Virus record (IMG/VR): IMGVR_UViG_3300020472_000192
Span: 1-22,021 of that record
Reading direction: 5' to 3' (one strand)
DNA from: a virus
DNA length: 22,021 nucleotides
This document shows, one piece after another, positions 7,601 to 16,181 of this stretch. Positions within the stretch are counted from its first letter, which is position 1. The number at the start of each line of letters is the position of its first letter. A program made the position numbers and the translations under genes. The notes below the pieces were generated by a model. That model searched no databases. It worked only from the letters and a program-made list of their open reading frames with translations, and had not been told where the DNA came from.

Positions 7601-8024
7601 TACACTTCCATTCCTTCTTAAAGAAGAAAACGGTATTGTAGTTAAAGTAAACGGTGTAAGACAACCAGCTGGTACTGCTTACACATATGAGAACTTCCCA
7701 GCTCCTTATAACAGCTGCATACTTACATTTAATTCAGGTTATGTACCTACAGGGGAAATAGATAATGGTGATAACACAACTACACCTGCACAAACTGTAG
7801 AGATATATACAGACACTTGGTATGATGTACAACCAGTACAAGATGCTAACCAATACTTAGCAGATGACGTCCCAATAGCAGAAGAGAATATGTTTACTAT
7901 TCCAGTACATCAACGTACAGACAATTTCAATCTAAGAGTTTTCAGTAACTCACCATTTCCAGTATCACTTAACTCAATGATGTGGGAAGGACAATATTCA
8001 CCACGTTATTATAGGAGGACTTAA
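4644..8024 (+). CDS. Tail tubular protein B (T7 gp12-like nozzle), enlarged
   Basis: The start (TIPTYLGGVSKQIDSKKKPGQ, then LNAYPDPTLGLIKRPGTKF) is the conserved opening of gp12-type nozzle proteins, and IDDVDIGTNINFVSK-like and QSWFEWKLPGKIQY segments fit the beta-propeller core. At 1126 residues it is well above T7 gp12 (about 794). The extra length includes Gly-Tyr units near residues 137-189 (SPGTGYVVNDVLKV) and 708-765 (MGYTVPPTVTI and NEGNGYRTVPAVTI), and a small module at about 772-830 with the GDHVYQAG...PPTHTTVGSPVSDGNIEWTCMG pattern seen in accessory carbohydrate-binding-like domains of phage tail proteins. These probably decorate the nozzle surface and may help adsorption. That role is inferred. 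Confidence 0.92.
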   Translation: MSAVTQTIPTYLGGVSKQIDSKKKPGQVRECLNAYPDPTLGLIKRPGTKFMKTLATTSLTDAKWFYIHRDGDEQYIGRISKGPPHGTIEIWNAATGVECLVNDWSYTLTVDPALNGISGATRMRNVPTTAGSGQGTTGTGMTVNIYGVTGGTVDLVYVCSPGTGYVVNDVLKVTAADAGTTGDIEFTITNVEDHYLKPSGTAVDNPSINYDVLTVQDTTIITNKTTPITVETAPTYVGNKKGTVRLNFVRYGSKYNVKINGTETADLITVMEDSGNATEVLNADDIMAQLVTNINALNVSNLTVTALPSSIELECDSPFTLEVNDDAGSVNLDSFQEQVNVLTDLPNQCAHDRLVKIINTSESGTAYWAKFRTEAGSGAGPGFWEETVDPNVSTGLLNISMPHELTSDIPDVFDYIGIDWKDRLVGDDTTNSHPSFVNTEDPVTIQQAFLYNTRLGFLTKDNVSLSQAQDWYNFYYTSALTSLSSDPIDLSCSSIRPAVLHGVVPTAQGLILFSKNQQFMMFAGSDGPLTPSSAIIRSISNYEMDTNIDPVDIGTNINFVSKTPSYSRIFGMQTRGYEESPIIQDISRQVSQWIPETIDTLFSSPQNSLTGVFSRQSDRLYLYRVYNVGEEQLMQSWFEWKLPGKIQYCTIDNDTMWLIVLDGTTTILLKASISKSTAEDIVVTNDGQQVNPHMDLFHNASSVKCREVKSITIDNSNNMGYTVPPTVTIEAPSDPDGVTATATTVWNGTSVTGITITNEGNGYRTVPAVTIGEQWLTATTYQAQAQVFNGDHVYQAGVGAPGTSGSTPPTHTTVGSPVSDGNIEWTCMGERAKATAEIDSVDHSRCYLPYNDITDLNPVILIKGSGVTESGFTINPDRYVDGNADTYFSIPKLNFANSASDVYVGYQYNFDIELPKTYYIKRNEAVDYSANLTIARMKFAVGASSGISFKLKSKGYQGQYYTVTGTATSNTDGWPITSGSHLKSQFTLPFLLKEENGIVVKVNGVRQPAGTAYTYENFPAPYNSCILTFNSGYVPTGEIDNGDNTTTPAQTVEIYTDTWYDVQPVQDANQYLADDVPIAEENMFTIPVHQRTDNFNLRVFSNSPFPVSLNSMMWEGQYSPRYYRRT
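8013..8018 (+). promoter_or_regulatory. Strong Shine-Dalgarno site of the gp14-like gene
   Basis: AGGAGG lies nine bases before the ATG at 8028, inside the last codons of tail tubular B. It is the strongest ribosome binding site in the window and fixes the start of the gp14-like gene. Most other starts here have no comparable motif. Confidence 0.85.
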
Positions 8025-8027
8025 GAT

Positions 8028-9200
8028 ATGGCATGGGGAGCAGTTATCGCAGGAGTTTCTGCTGTTGCAGGTGCTATTGGCGGTTATAACGATAAAAAAG
8101 CGAAGCAGGATGCAGCTAATAAACAGGCAGGCTACAATAAAGAGATGTGGGAGTTTAACTGGGAAGAAACTCAGAGAAGGGAAGACTATGCACAGTATGA
8201 GTTAGATCTTGCCAAGTTAAACAACGAGAATTTAAGGGATCTCACCAATCAGATGTCTCACGATAGATATAATCGAGACCTGTATATTAGAGATTATAAT
8301 TATAAAAGTCAAGTAGAACGGTATAATACTTCAGAAGGTCAGTATGCTAAGCAGTTAGATTATAACGCAATGGGTGCTGAGCTTGCCAGAATGGAGCAGG
8401 ATTTGTGGATGGAAGATCAACAGAAACTGCTTCAATTCCAGTATGCAGATATAGCTATGGATAAAGGTCGAGCTAGAGATAAGTTCGACTTAACTAGAAA
8501 GGATATTGATCTTCAACAAATCTCTAAACGAGGTGAATTTGCAGTTAAATCTTTAGAAGGTTGGTTAAAAGGTTTAGATGCCGCTGCTAAAGTTAACGTA
8601 ATAGGTCAATCAGGTAGGACAAGGAAGAAGAACCTACAGTCTGTAGCCATGGCTACAGGTATGCAACAAGCGTTCTTGAATGACATTGTCACTAAATCTG
8701 ATGAGGCATTTAAACTCAAGCAAGTTTCTAATTTCCATGAGTACGTGTACGCACGTAGACAAGCTCAACTAGATGAAGAGAAAACAGCTTCTTCTTGGGA
8801 TAGTGCAGTTAAAGCTAATGAGCTTGCACATCTTAGAATTTCACATGATCAATATGGTGCAGATATGTCAGCAGATAGTAGACGACTAGCACCACCCCAG
8901 GCTTACTCAGATCTACCACCAATTCCAGCACCATATGAAGTACCTGAGACACACTTCGCAGATATATTTAGAAGCAAGCAACCACCTGGTCCTGTAGGAG
9001 CACCTAACCTAATGGCAGGAGCTGGTCTAACAGCCTTCGCTCAAGCTGGAGCAGGTATTGCTAAGGCAGTTTCAGGTTTTAATGCGAATACTCCTAATTA
9101 CGATGACCCAAATGATATAGTTGGAGGTGGTAGTTACAACCCAGGTATAGATTACGGTAGTTCAGGTGATACAGTCTATGGTGGAGGCGGCTTCGCTTAA
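8028..9200 (+). CDS. Internal virion protein (T7 gp14 position)
   Basis: This 390-residue protein begins with a hydrophobic, Gly/Ala-rich helix (GAVIAGVSAVAGAIGGY, residues about 4-20) followed by a long charged, Gln/Lys/Glu-rich helical region (about 21-240) with the WEFNWEETQRREDYAQYEL and YNRDLYIRDYNYKS segments typical of cyanopodovirus gp14-like proteins. The last 100 residues are Pro- and Gly-rich. In T7 the gp14-type ejection protein forms the pore in the outer membrane at the start of infection. The hydrophobic N-terminus, position after tail tubular B and place before the two larger internal proteins support the same role. It has the best ribosome binding site in the window. Confidence 0.85.
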   Translation: MAWGAVIAGVSAVAGAIGGYNDKKAKQDAANKQAGYNKEMWEFNWEETQRREDYAQYELDLAKLNNENLRDLTNQMSHDRYNRDLYIRDYNYKSQVERYNTSEGQYAKQLDYNAMGAELARMEQDLWMEDQQKLLQFQYADIAMDKGRARDKFDLTRKDIDLQQISKRGEFAVKSLEGWLKGLDAAAKVNVIGQSGRTRKKNLQSVAMATGMQQAFLNDIVTKSDEAFKLKQVSNFHEYVYARRQAQLDEEKTASSWDSAVKANELAHLRISHDQYGADMSADSRRLAPPQAYSDLPPIPAPYEVPETHFADIFRSKQPPGPVGAPNLMAGAGLTAFAQAGAGIAKAVSGFNANTPNYDDPNDIVGGGSYNPGIDYGSSGDTVYGGGGFA

Positions 9201-9253
9201 ATAATTAAATCAATCCACCCACACACAAACATAAACATACCATTACTAAATAA

Positions 9254-11842
9254 ATGGCAGCACAATTTCGCTCCTACGGGAGTAAAGGAAGTTTCCGAGG
9301 AAGTATAAAAGTACCTGATAAAGCTGCGGCTAAAAGAGACAGGGACAAAGAATTTATCCAGGAACTTAAAGATCAGAATGTAGCATTAGAAGACCGTGAT
9401 AAAACTCTTATTGCAGCTCTCAATAAAAAGTATGATACTGAAAAGAGTGCAAGAAAGATCGTTGAGGAAACTAGACGCCAAGGCGTTGAAGCAGAAAGAA
9501 AGCAACGTGTATCTAACGCTAAGTTAGCAGCTGACTTTGCTGAGCAGGAAGCTGGAGTACATAGTAGTAATCTACAAGCACTAACTGAACTACTTCCTCA
9601 AGTTGCAGAGTCAATCAATGAAATACAAGAAAAGAGAAAGGCGTATGATGCAGATCAGTCCTTTCAAGCCTTAGAGAAAGCTGGCCTCACTCCAGATCAA
9701 TATAAGGAATTCAAAAGTTCATCTCTAACATCAGATCAGTTTTCAACTAGTACTCAAGCTTGGGCTGTAGCTCTAAAAGAGGCAGGTATAAGCTGGCATC
9801 AATACAATGCCATGATGCAGAGAACTGGCGGTTATGGTTTAGGTTTTGAACGATATGATGTAAGAAAACTTGCCAACAGCTTCACTGCGTTTATAGCAGC
9901 TGAAGGTAATGTTGAAAATGCAGATGGTGTCTCATTTAATGATGCACTAAATTCTACAAGCCTACCTAACAACAGTAGTCGTCAAGGAATCATTGAAGAG
10001 TTTGTTACCAGATTTAAAAATCAATCAGGTCTAAGTAACTACTCACTTCCTTTCCGAGAAGAAACACTTAAGGGTTCATTTGAATCACAAGTGAATACCT
10101 TTAGGAATAAAGCTACCCAAACTATGCTCAAACAGAGCCAAGTTGAAGGTCTGGAGAAAGATAGGCAAACCTTCAAAGGTGAGTTTGAAGCTGGGAATAT
10201 TCAGAATAAGTATGATGACGCAGGTGGAGGAAAGCAAGCACATAGTTTCCTAAAGAATTATATTGATCATGCAGGTCATCTTGTAAAAAATGATCAAATA
10301 GATCCAGATGAATTAGGTCAGCTGTATAACTTAAAAGTAACTAATGCGAATGGCGAGGTAGGTACTTTAAAAGAGTTATATCCTGGATTAGCAAATCAAC
10401 TAGATGAGGCAGTTTACGAGAGAACAGCTGTTGAAAATAGAAGAAGAAACGGTAACTTAACCAGGTCTAGATTAGATAGAGCTGAAGAACTTGAAGGGTT
10501 ATTGGATGGTGTATTTCAACTTCCTCCATCAGAACAAGATGCAGCCCTAAGACGTATCCTAGAAAATAAAAATGTCTCAACATTCGCCAAGCAATCAATC
10601 CAACCATTAGTTGACTCAGCAGATAAAGCAAGGAATACGGAAATACAGAAGTATGCTGAAGAATCTAGAGCACGTGGAGTCCCTATTACTCAATCATTTA
10701 TAGATCAATTTAATCCAAAAGGAAGTTTGAGACGTGAACTACTTAAGGAAGTGAGAGATACTCAAACTGCTGGTAGTAAGGAGCGAGTTACAGCAGCTAA
10801 AAGAGATTTTAAAACAAAAGTTTCTGAACTTACAGGTAAAAAGAGTGAGTTTGATATTGGTCATGCTGATGCTGCTGAAGTAGAACGTTTAATGTTTGCA
10901 GATTATAATAGAAGAGTCCATGCTTATAGAAATACACTCAGCCCAGAAGATGCGCACGTACAAGCAAGGAAAGAAGTTATAGAGGAATTTGAACAAGGTA
11001 CAGATCCAGATAATCCTAGAGGACCATATAAATATATTGAAAATGATCAGAATCCAAATGAAAGCCGTTTTGAATATATTTCATCTGAAGCTACTCCAGT
11101 TAAACCAATTAAGCTTGCTCAAACATATAGAGATAGGGGAGAAGACATAGTACATACACCTGAAGCTATATTTAAAAGTAATTCAATGCAGAGATGGACA
11201 CTGCCGGGTAATGTGCAGCAACATGAATGGTCTAGAGCAGATCAAATTGCAAAGTTAACTACAGCAAACGACACAGCCGCAATGGTGATGAAGTATCAAA
11301 TGGAAGCAGCAAATGTAAATGTACCGCAGTGGCTTAATGATACGGTAGCTGCTCAGGAACAGTTAATACAAACAAATTATGATAATAGACGAATCATCAG
11401 TGAATCTATAAAACAAGGGGCTAATATAGATGTACTCAAAACAGCAGCTATTGGTAATACAACAAGTATAGGTGGTATTACAAAGATACTTGGCCCATGG
11501 CAGTTAGGCTTTAATGATCTTCCAGACGGGAGTCACAGTAGTGCTGGTAATGCTCACTTTGATGTTGAATTTAGATCTAGAGAGTTAGCAGCTTTTGTTG
11601 GTCGGTACTTATTAGATAGAGGTATCAACGCAAGAGAACACCCTGATTTACCTGGAGGTGTTCAAGGGAGTCATGCACGTTATGCTAGATCTCATTACAA
11701 CGGTTTTAAGATTGATATCGGGTTCGCTGGATCTGGTTCAACTGGCGAGATAGGTACAGAAGCTGATAAGGCTTTTGCAGAAAAGGTTATTAATTTAATG
11801 AGAGAAGCATCTAATGCATACTATGGAGGATCTTATATATAA
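9254..11842 (+). CDS. Internal virion protein (T7 gp15 position) with possible hydrolase-like C-terminus
   Basis: This 862-residue protein occupies the T7 gp15 slot. Residues 1 to about 720 are charged and mostly helical (for example RDRDKEFIQELKDQNVALED), as expected of the ejected tube protein that spans the periplasm. The last 130 or so residues differ: they contain GNAHFDVEF (His768, Asp770) and HARYARSHYNGFKIDIG, in which His814-x-x-Gly-x-x-x-Asp821 fits the HxxGxxxD zinc-ligand pattern of M15-type D-Ala-D-Ala peptidases. The usual second E-x-W-H motif is not apparent, so the domain may be related but distinct, or inactive. A 53-base A/C-rich gap without a Shine-Dalgarno motif precedes the start. 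The gene overlaps the next by one base. Confidence 0.82.
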   Translation: MAAQFRSYGSKGSFRGSIKVPDKAAAKRDRDKEFIQELKDQNVALEDRDKTLIAALNKKYDTEKSARKIVEETRRQGVEAERKQRVSNAKLAADFAEQEAGVHSSNLQALTELLPQVAESINEIQEKRKAYDADQSFQALEKAGLTPDQYKEFKSSSLTSDQFSTSTQAWAVALKEAGISWHQYNAMMQRTGGYGLGFERYDVRKLANSFTAFIAAEGNVENADGVSFNDALNSTSLPNNSSRQGIIEEFVTRFKNQSGLSNYSLPFREETLKGSFESQVNTFRNKATQTMLKQSQVEGLEKDRQTFKGEFEAGNIQNKYDDAGGGKQAHSFLKNYIDHAGHLVKNDQIDPDELGQLYNLKVTNANGEVGTLKELYPGLANQLDEAVYERTAVENRRRNGNLTRSRLDRAEELEGLLDGVFQLPPSEQDAALRRILENKNVSTFAKQSIQPLVDSADKARNTEIQKYAEESRARGVPITQSFIDQFNPKGSLRRELLKEVRDTQTAGSKERVTAAKRDFKTKVSELTGKKSEFDIGHADAAEVERLMFADYNRRVHAYRNTLSPEDAHVQARKEVIEEFEQGTDPDNPRGPYKYIENDQNPNESRFEYISSEATPVKPIKLAQTYRDRGEDIVHTPEAIFKSNSMQRWTLPGNVQQHEWSRADQIAKLTTANDTAAMVMKYQMEAANVNVPQWLNDTVAAQEQLIQTNYDNRRIISESIKQGANIDVLKTAAIGNTTSIGGITKILGPWQLGFNDLPDGSHSSAGNAHFDVEFRSRELAAFVGRYLLDRGINAREHPDLPGGVQGSHARYARSHYNGFKIDIGFAGSGSTGEIGTEADKAFAEKVINLMREASNAYYGGSYI

Positions 11843-14800
11843 TGACAGATTCATATAACCCAGCTTTAGAAGCACTACAAGCTGAAGAAGATTTTCTACA
11901 AGAACAGTACGACGAAGAAGTACGTGAAGAGCAAGCTGCAGCTCAAGAAAGAAATATGCAGCAAAAGCAGGAAGCACTAGATGCTAATCTAGCTGAAGCT
12001 CAAGAGAATGAACCAAGCGCGATAGGGAAGATCATAGAAGGTCAGCAAGAATCAGTAGAGATGAAACAAGCTGCTATTGGTGGCTTAATCGATACTGCTT
12101 TAGGTGTAGGTACTTTCATGGATAAAGCTAATCCTTTTGGAGATCCATTCACAGCTGTAAAAGATGTGTGGGATAAAGCTAACCCCATATCTGAAGAAGA
12201 ACCAATGCACAGAATGGTTCGTAAGATATCAGGAGTAGCTATACCTTCTTTATATGGAGGAGGACTACTTTCAGGCGCAGCTAAATCCACAGCTATGTGG
12301 GGTCAACTAGGTGGTAAAGGTAAACTTATAACTGAAATTGGTGCTCACTTAAGTGCAGATCTAGTTGTTACTACAGCTAGTACATCTGCTACAGATGAAA
12401 ACCTAGCAGCAACGTTGAATGAAAACTTCGGTACACATATACCTTGGGCTACTAAATCAACTGATAGCCCTAATGTGAAGTACTGGAAGCAGATGTTTGA
12501 TACAGCAGGCTTGTCAGTAGCAGGTGATTTGATTGGTGTACTGTTTGGATTCGCTAAGAATACAGGTAAAGGTACTAAATATACAGCTAAAGGATTAGAA
12601 GGAGAAGAGTTACTTGTTAAGCGAGATGTTAGAGAAGCTGCTTTAGTTCAGGAAGCTACAGAAAGTCCAGCTTTAAAAGCTATGGATGAAGAGATTAGTT
12701 CTTTAAATATGGAGGCTGAACTTGATGAAGCTATATTCTTTGGAGAAGGTGCAACTGATGCTGCCACAAACGCTCGGATAGATCAAAAGCTAAGTAATGC
12801 TTGGGATTCCTTTAAATCAGAAGTACAAGCTAAAAATGCTTGGGCTGAACAATCTCCATATAAAGAAACTATTGAGGAGATATATGGAAAGATAGATGAT
12901 TTAGATCGCGAATGGAATTACCGTGTTAATCGCCAATTCAAGGATGGAGATACTGGTAAATTCAGTGCCTTTGATACTCCAGAACGGAGAGCAGAAAAAG
13001 AATGGTTGATACAGAACCCACCGTCAGAACAATGGAAAAAAGATAGCCAGTTAGGTAGAAAACTATTATTTGATGAACTCCAACAGGTTTCCACCGATGC
13101 CAAAGCATCTTGGAATAAAGGTCAAGTTACAGACCCTAAAGTCAACAAATACCTAACTGAACAAATACAAACAGAAGAAGGTCTCCGTCGATTAGAAGCT
13201 GACCCACAAGGTGTTAAAGGATATGATCCATTCGTTCATACTCCATCTAACCCTGTCAGTAAAGCTATTCCACATCCTAAAGCAGACCCTATTGAAGCTG
13301 TAGTTGATATTGCAGAGATCAAGAAATATCCAACACTTAATCCAAGACCAGCTCCAATCGTCACTGAACACTATCAGAAAGATTTTATGAGAGCTGCTGA
13401 TGGGACTGAACGAGCAGCAATGCTACATGATCTATTCTCTAATATGCCTAAACAGATAGATGCCATTAGAGAAGGCAGAACATTGTCTGCTGACGACATG
13501 AAGAAAGCAGTTGATAGTTTAACTTCTAATATTTTAGGTTCTGATGTAAAGAAATTTGCTAAAGATCTTAATACATTGAAGACAAGGATAGTTGAAGGGC
13601 AAAAGTTCATAGATCAGCAAGCTTTTATTACACTATCGCATGCATTCAGGAAAGCCTTTGATGATGTCTTTGATCCAAATACTATAAGAGCATCAGCAAT
13701 GATGGTTCAGCAGGCAGGTAACACTGTCTCAGACGCATCTAGAGTTGCAAACAGTATGGGTGATTTCTTTGATGTAACACGTCAAACAGAGATTGCTTTT
13801 GATAACTTAGAACTAGTTGCTACTGAACTTAGAGCTAATCAGTACATCCGTGGTTTGGATTTACAATCTATAAACCTAACAGGTAATTCAGATATCCCAC
13901 GGGTTGCACAGAAATTAGAAGATCACAGAAAAGTCTTTGAAGATGGTTTACGTGCAGCTAAAGAGAAAGCTAAAGATACAGTTGAAACTCTAAAAGATAT
14001 TACTAAGAATAACCCTGAATACCGTAAAGCCTTCACCATGGCGTTTGACGCTACTGGTGGTGATGTCAATACTTTAGCTAAGATGCATGCTTGGGCAGCT
14101 GAGAACTTAGGAATTATTCAGAAAGGTATTTACGATAGAAACCCGAAGATCCCTAGTCTTATTTTAAAGGGATTAAATGGTGTCAGGTATAACTCAGTAT
14201 TAAGTGGTCTATCTGCTGTTAGAGCAGCTTGGGGTAACGCTACTGTAATGATGGTTAAACCAGTATCTGCTTTAGCAGGTTCAGCACCTAAAGCTATTGC
14301 AGGTGATGCTTATCAATTTAAACGTGCTTTAGCTAGCTACAGTGGCTTTATGGAGTCCGTAAATAGAGCTAGAAAAGTTATGGCTAATGATTGGGGGCTA
14401 GCTGTTAGTAACCCTCAAGAAGCTATGAGAAGAGGACGAGCAGACTTAAACTTTGAAGCTGATCAGAATCTTGAAATTCTAAATGCAATGAAGGAAGGAC
14501 TCAGAGCAGATGGTAAAGAAGGTAAAATAGCTTTAATTAATATTGCACAACAACTTTCTAACTTTAATAATAATCCTATTCCTAGGTTTGGTATTAATGC
14601 AATGTTCGCTATTGATGGATTTACGAATTCAATGATGGCAAGTGCTAGTGCTAGAGCTAAAGCATTTGATGAATTGTTTGAAGCTACTAATGGAGCCTTT
14701 AAACGATCTGACTTTAATAAACTTCAACAGAAACTCTATGATGAAGCGTTTGATGCTAAGGGTGTTTTAACTGATAAAGCAGCTAAACATGCATCCAGTG

Positions 14801-16176
14801 AAATCGCTTTAAACCTTGATAATGATCTTGTTAATGGTTTACAAACAGTGATGGATAAGGTACCTGCATCTAAAGCTTTATTCATGTTCATGAGGACAGG
14901 TCTTAATGCAGTTGAATTATCATTCTCATTCACACCAGTAAGTAGCCTACCTATTGGTCTGACAAAAGCACAACGTCTATTTAAAGCTAAGACACCAGAG
15001 CAAATACTGGAAGTATTATCTGAACACGGCATCGATAAGATGGATCCAATAGCGTTCCAAGCCCTTAAATCTGAGTATGTTGGACGTCAAATAATGGGTG
15101 CAAGTCTCATTACAGGTACTGGTTTAATGGCACTTAACGGTCAACTAACTGGTAATGGTCCACAAGATGCTGCTGAAAGATATAGAATGCAGAAAATGGG
15201 TTGGAAACCTCTATCTATTAGAAATCCTTTCACAGGTAAATGGCATAGTTATAAAGGCTTTGAACCATTCCAATCAATTATGGGACTAACTGCTGATGTT
15301 GTTTACCATGCAAATCGTGTAGATCAGGCAGTTCAGGAAGATATATTTAGAAAAATATCTCAAGCACTTCAACTTAATGTCACTAATTCCACTTTCATGA
15401 GTGGATTAGAACCTTTAGTTGCTTTACAAGCAGGTGATGAATCAGCTTGGGCACGGTTTACAGCTAATAATGTAGACTCACTTATACCATTCTCAGGAGC
15501 TAGAGGTTTACTATCTAAAGCTGTTACATCACAAGTTAAAGATGTAAAGAATGAATGGCAGTACCACCTAGCTAATAGGAATAAGTTTTTATTTAATAAT
15601 AATGCAATTCTAAAAGATGCTCTAGATGTCTACACAGGAGAACCTATCAGATACTTTGAAGGTCTAACTGCAGCAGCTAACGCTTTTATGCCTGCATTTA
15701 AAAGTAATGGAGGTATGGAACCTTGGAGACAGTGGCTACTAGATACAGGTTGGGATAACTTACAGATTATGCAAACTAATCCACTTTCAAAAGATCCTGT
15801 AGATCCAGCTACACAACAGTGGATTAACAATTGGATTGGTAAAAAATACCCTCTTGTTAAGCGTATTGAAGAAATGATGAACCATCCTCATGAATATTGG
15901 GATAAGAAAATTAAAGAATACAAAATAGGTAGAGGTAATTTAGAGCAGAAAGACTTCCCGATTAAACAGTTAGTCGTCCATCAACATTTAGATGAACTAC
16001 ATAGAAAAGCACGTCAAGCAGCTTGGAAAGCCTATAAGAAGGAACAAGCAGGTAAGGCAGCTCTACTACAAGGTGGTTATAAGGAAGACATTAAACAGAA
16101 ACTAAGGAGAGGAAACGTTAAAGGAGCAAAACAAAGTCAACAAGAATACTTAGACGTTATCAACATAGCTAAATAA
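11842..16176 (+). CDS. Large internal virion protein (T7 gp16 position)
   Basis: This 1444-residue protein is the largest in the window and sits last among the internal virion proteins, as gp16 does in T7. Its C-terminal third carries the block MALNGQLTGNGPQDAAERY, then GWKPLSIRNPFTGKWHSYKGFEPF (about 1093-1145), which is conserved among gp16-type ejection proteins. Long helical regions and hydrophobic Gly-rich segments (AAIGGLIDTALGVGTF near 73-90, SLYGGGLLSGAA near 135-146) fit a protein that inserts in the inner membrane. The N-terminus is Glu/Gln-rich coiled coil, and I see no transglycosylase ES...GLMQ-type motif of the kind found in T7 gp16. The start overlaps the previous stop (TAATG), with GGAGG at 11825-11829. 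Confidence 0.88.
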   Translation: MTDSYNPALEALQAEEDFLQEQYDEEVREEQAAAQERNMQQKQEALDANLAEAQENEPSAIGKIIEGQQESVEMKQAAIGGLIDTALGVGTFMDKANPFGDPFTAVKDVWDKANPISEEEPMHRMVRKISGVAIPSLYGGGLLSGAAKSTAMWGQLGGKGKLITEIGAHLSADLVVTTASTSATDENLAATLNENFGTHIPWATKSTDSPNVKYWKQMFDTAGLSVAGDLIGVLFGFAKNTGKGTKYTAKGLEGEELLVKRDVREAALVQEATESPALKAMDEEISSLNMEAELDEAIFFGEGATDAATNARIDQKLSNAWDSFKSEVQAKNAWAEQSPYKETIEEIYGKIDDLDREWNYRVNRQFKDGDTGKFSAFDTPERRAEKEWLIQNPPSEQWKKDSQLGRKLLFDELQQVSTDAKASWNKGQVTDPKVNKYLTEQIQTEEGLRRLEADPQGVKGYDPFVHTPSNPVSKAIPHPKADPIEAVVDIAEIKKYPTLNPRPAPIVTEHYQKDFMRAADGTERAAMLHDLFSNMPKQIDAIREGRTLSADDMKKAVDSLTSNILGSDVKKFAKDLNTLKTRIVEGQKFIDQQAFITLSHAFRKAFDDVFDPNTIRASAMMVQQAGNTVSDASRVANSMGDFFDVTRQTEIAFDNLELVATELRANQYIRGLDLQSINLTGNSDIPRVAQKLEDHRKVFEDGLRAAKEKAKDTVETLKDITKNNPEYRKAFTMAFDATGGDVNTLAKMHAWAAENLGIIQKGIYDRNPKIPSLILKGLNGVRYNSVLSGLSAVRAAWGNATVMMVKPVSALAGSAPKAIAGDAYQFKRALASYSGFMESVNRARKVMANDWGLAVSNPQEAMRRGRADLNFEADQNLEILNAMKEGLRADGKEGKIALINIAQQLSNFNNNPIPRFGINAMFAIDGFTNSMMASASARAKAFDELFEATNGAFKRSDFNKLQQKLYDEAFDAKGVLTDKAAKHASSEIALNLDNDLVNGLQTVMDKVPASKALFMFMRTGLNAVELSFSFTPVSSLPIGLTKAQRLFKAKTPEQILEVLSEHGIDKMDPIAFQALKSEYVGRQIMGASLITGTGLMALNGQLTGNGPQDAAERYRMQKMGWKPLSIRNPFTGKWHSYKGFEPFQSIMGLTADVVYHANRVDQAVQEDIFRKISQALQLNVTNSTFMSGLEPLVALQAGDESAWARFTANNVDSLIPFSGARGLLSKAVTSQVKDVKNEWQYHLANRNKFLFNNNAILKDALDVYTGEPIRYFEGLTAAANAFMPAFKSNGGMEPWRQWLLDTGWDNLQIMQTNPLSKDPVDPATQQWINNWIGKKYPLVKRIEEMMNHPHEYWDKKIKEYKIGRGNLEQKDFPIKQLVVHQHLDELHRKARQAAWKAYKKEQAGKAALLQGGYKEDIKQKLRRGNVKGAKQSQQEYLDVINIAK

Positions 16177-16181
16177 ACATT

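Noticed and set aside
11795-15830. Several reverse-strand frames of 60-98 residues
   Set aside because: They lie opposite strongly supported internal virion genes, show no domain, and no reverse-strand gene is expected in this block.
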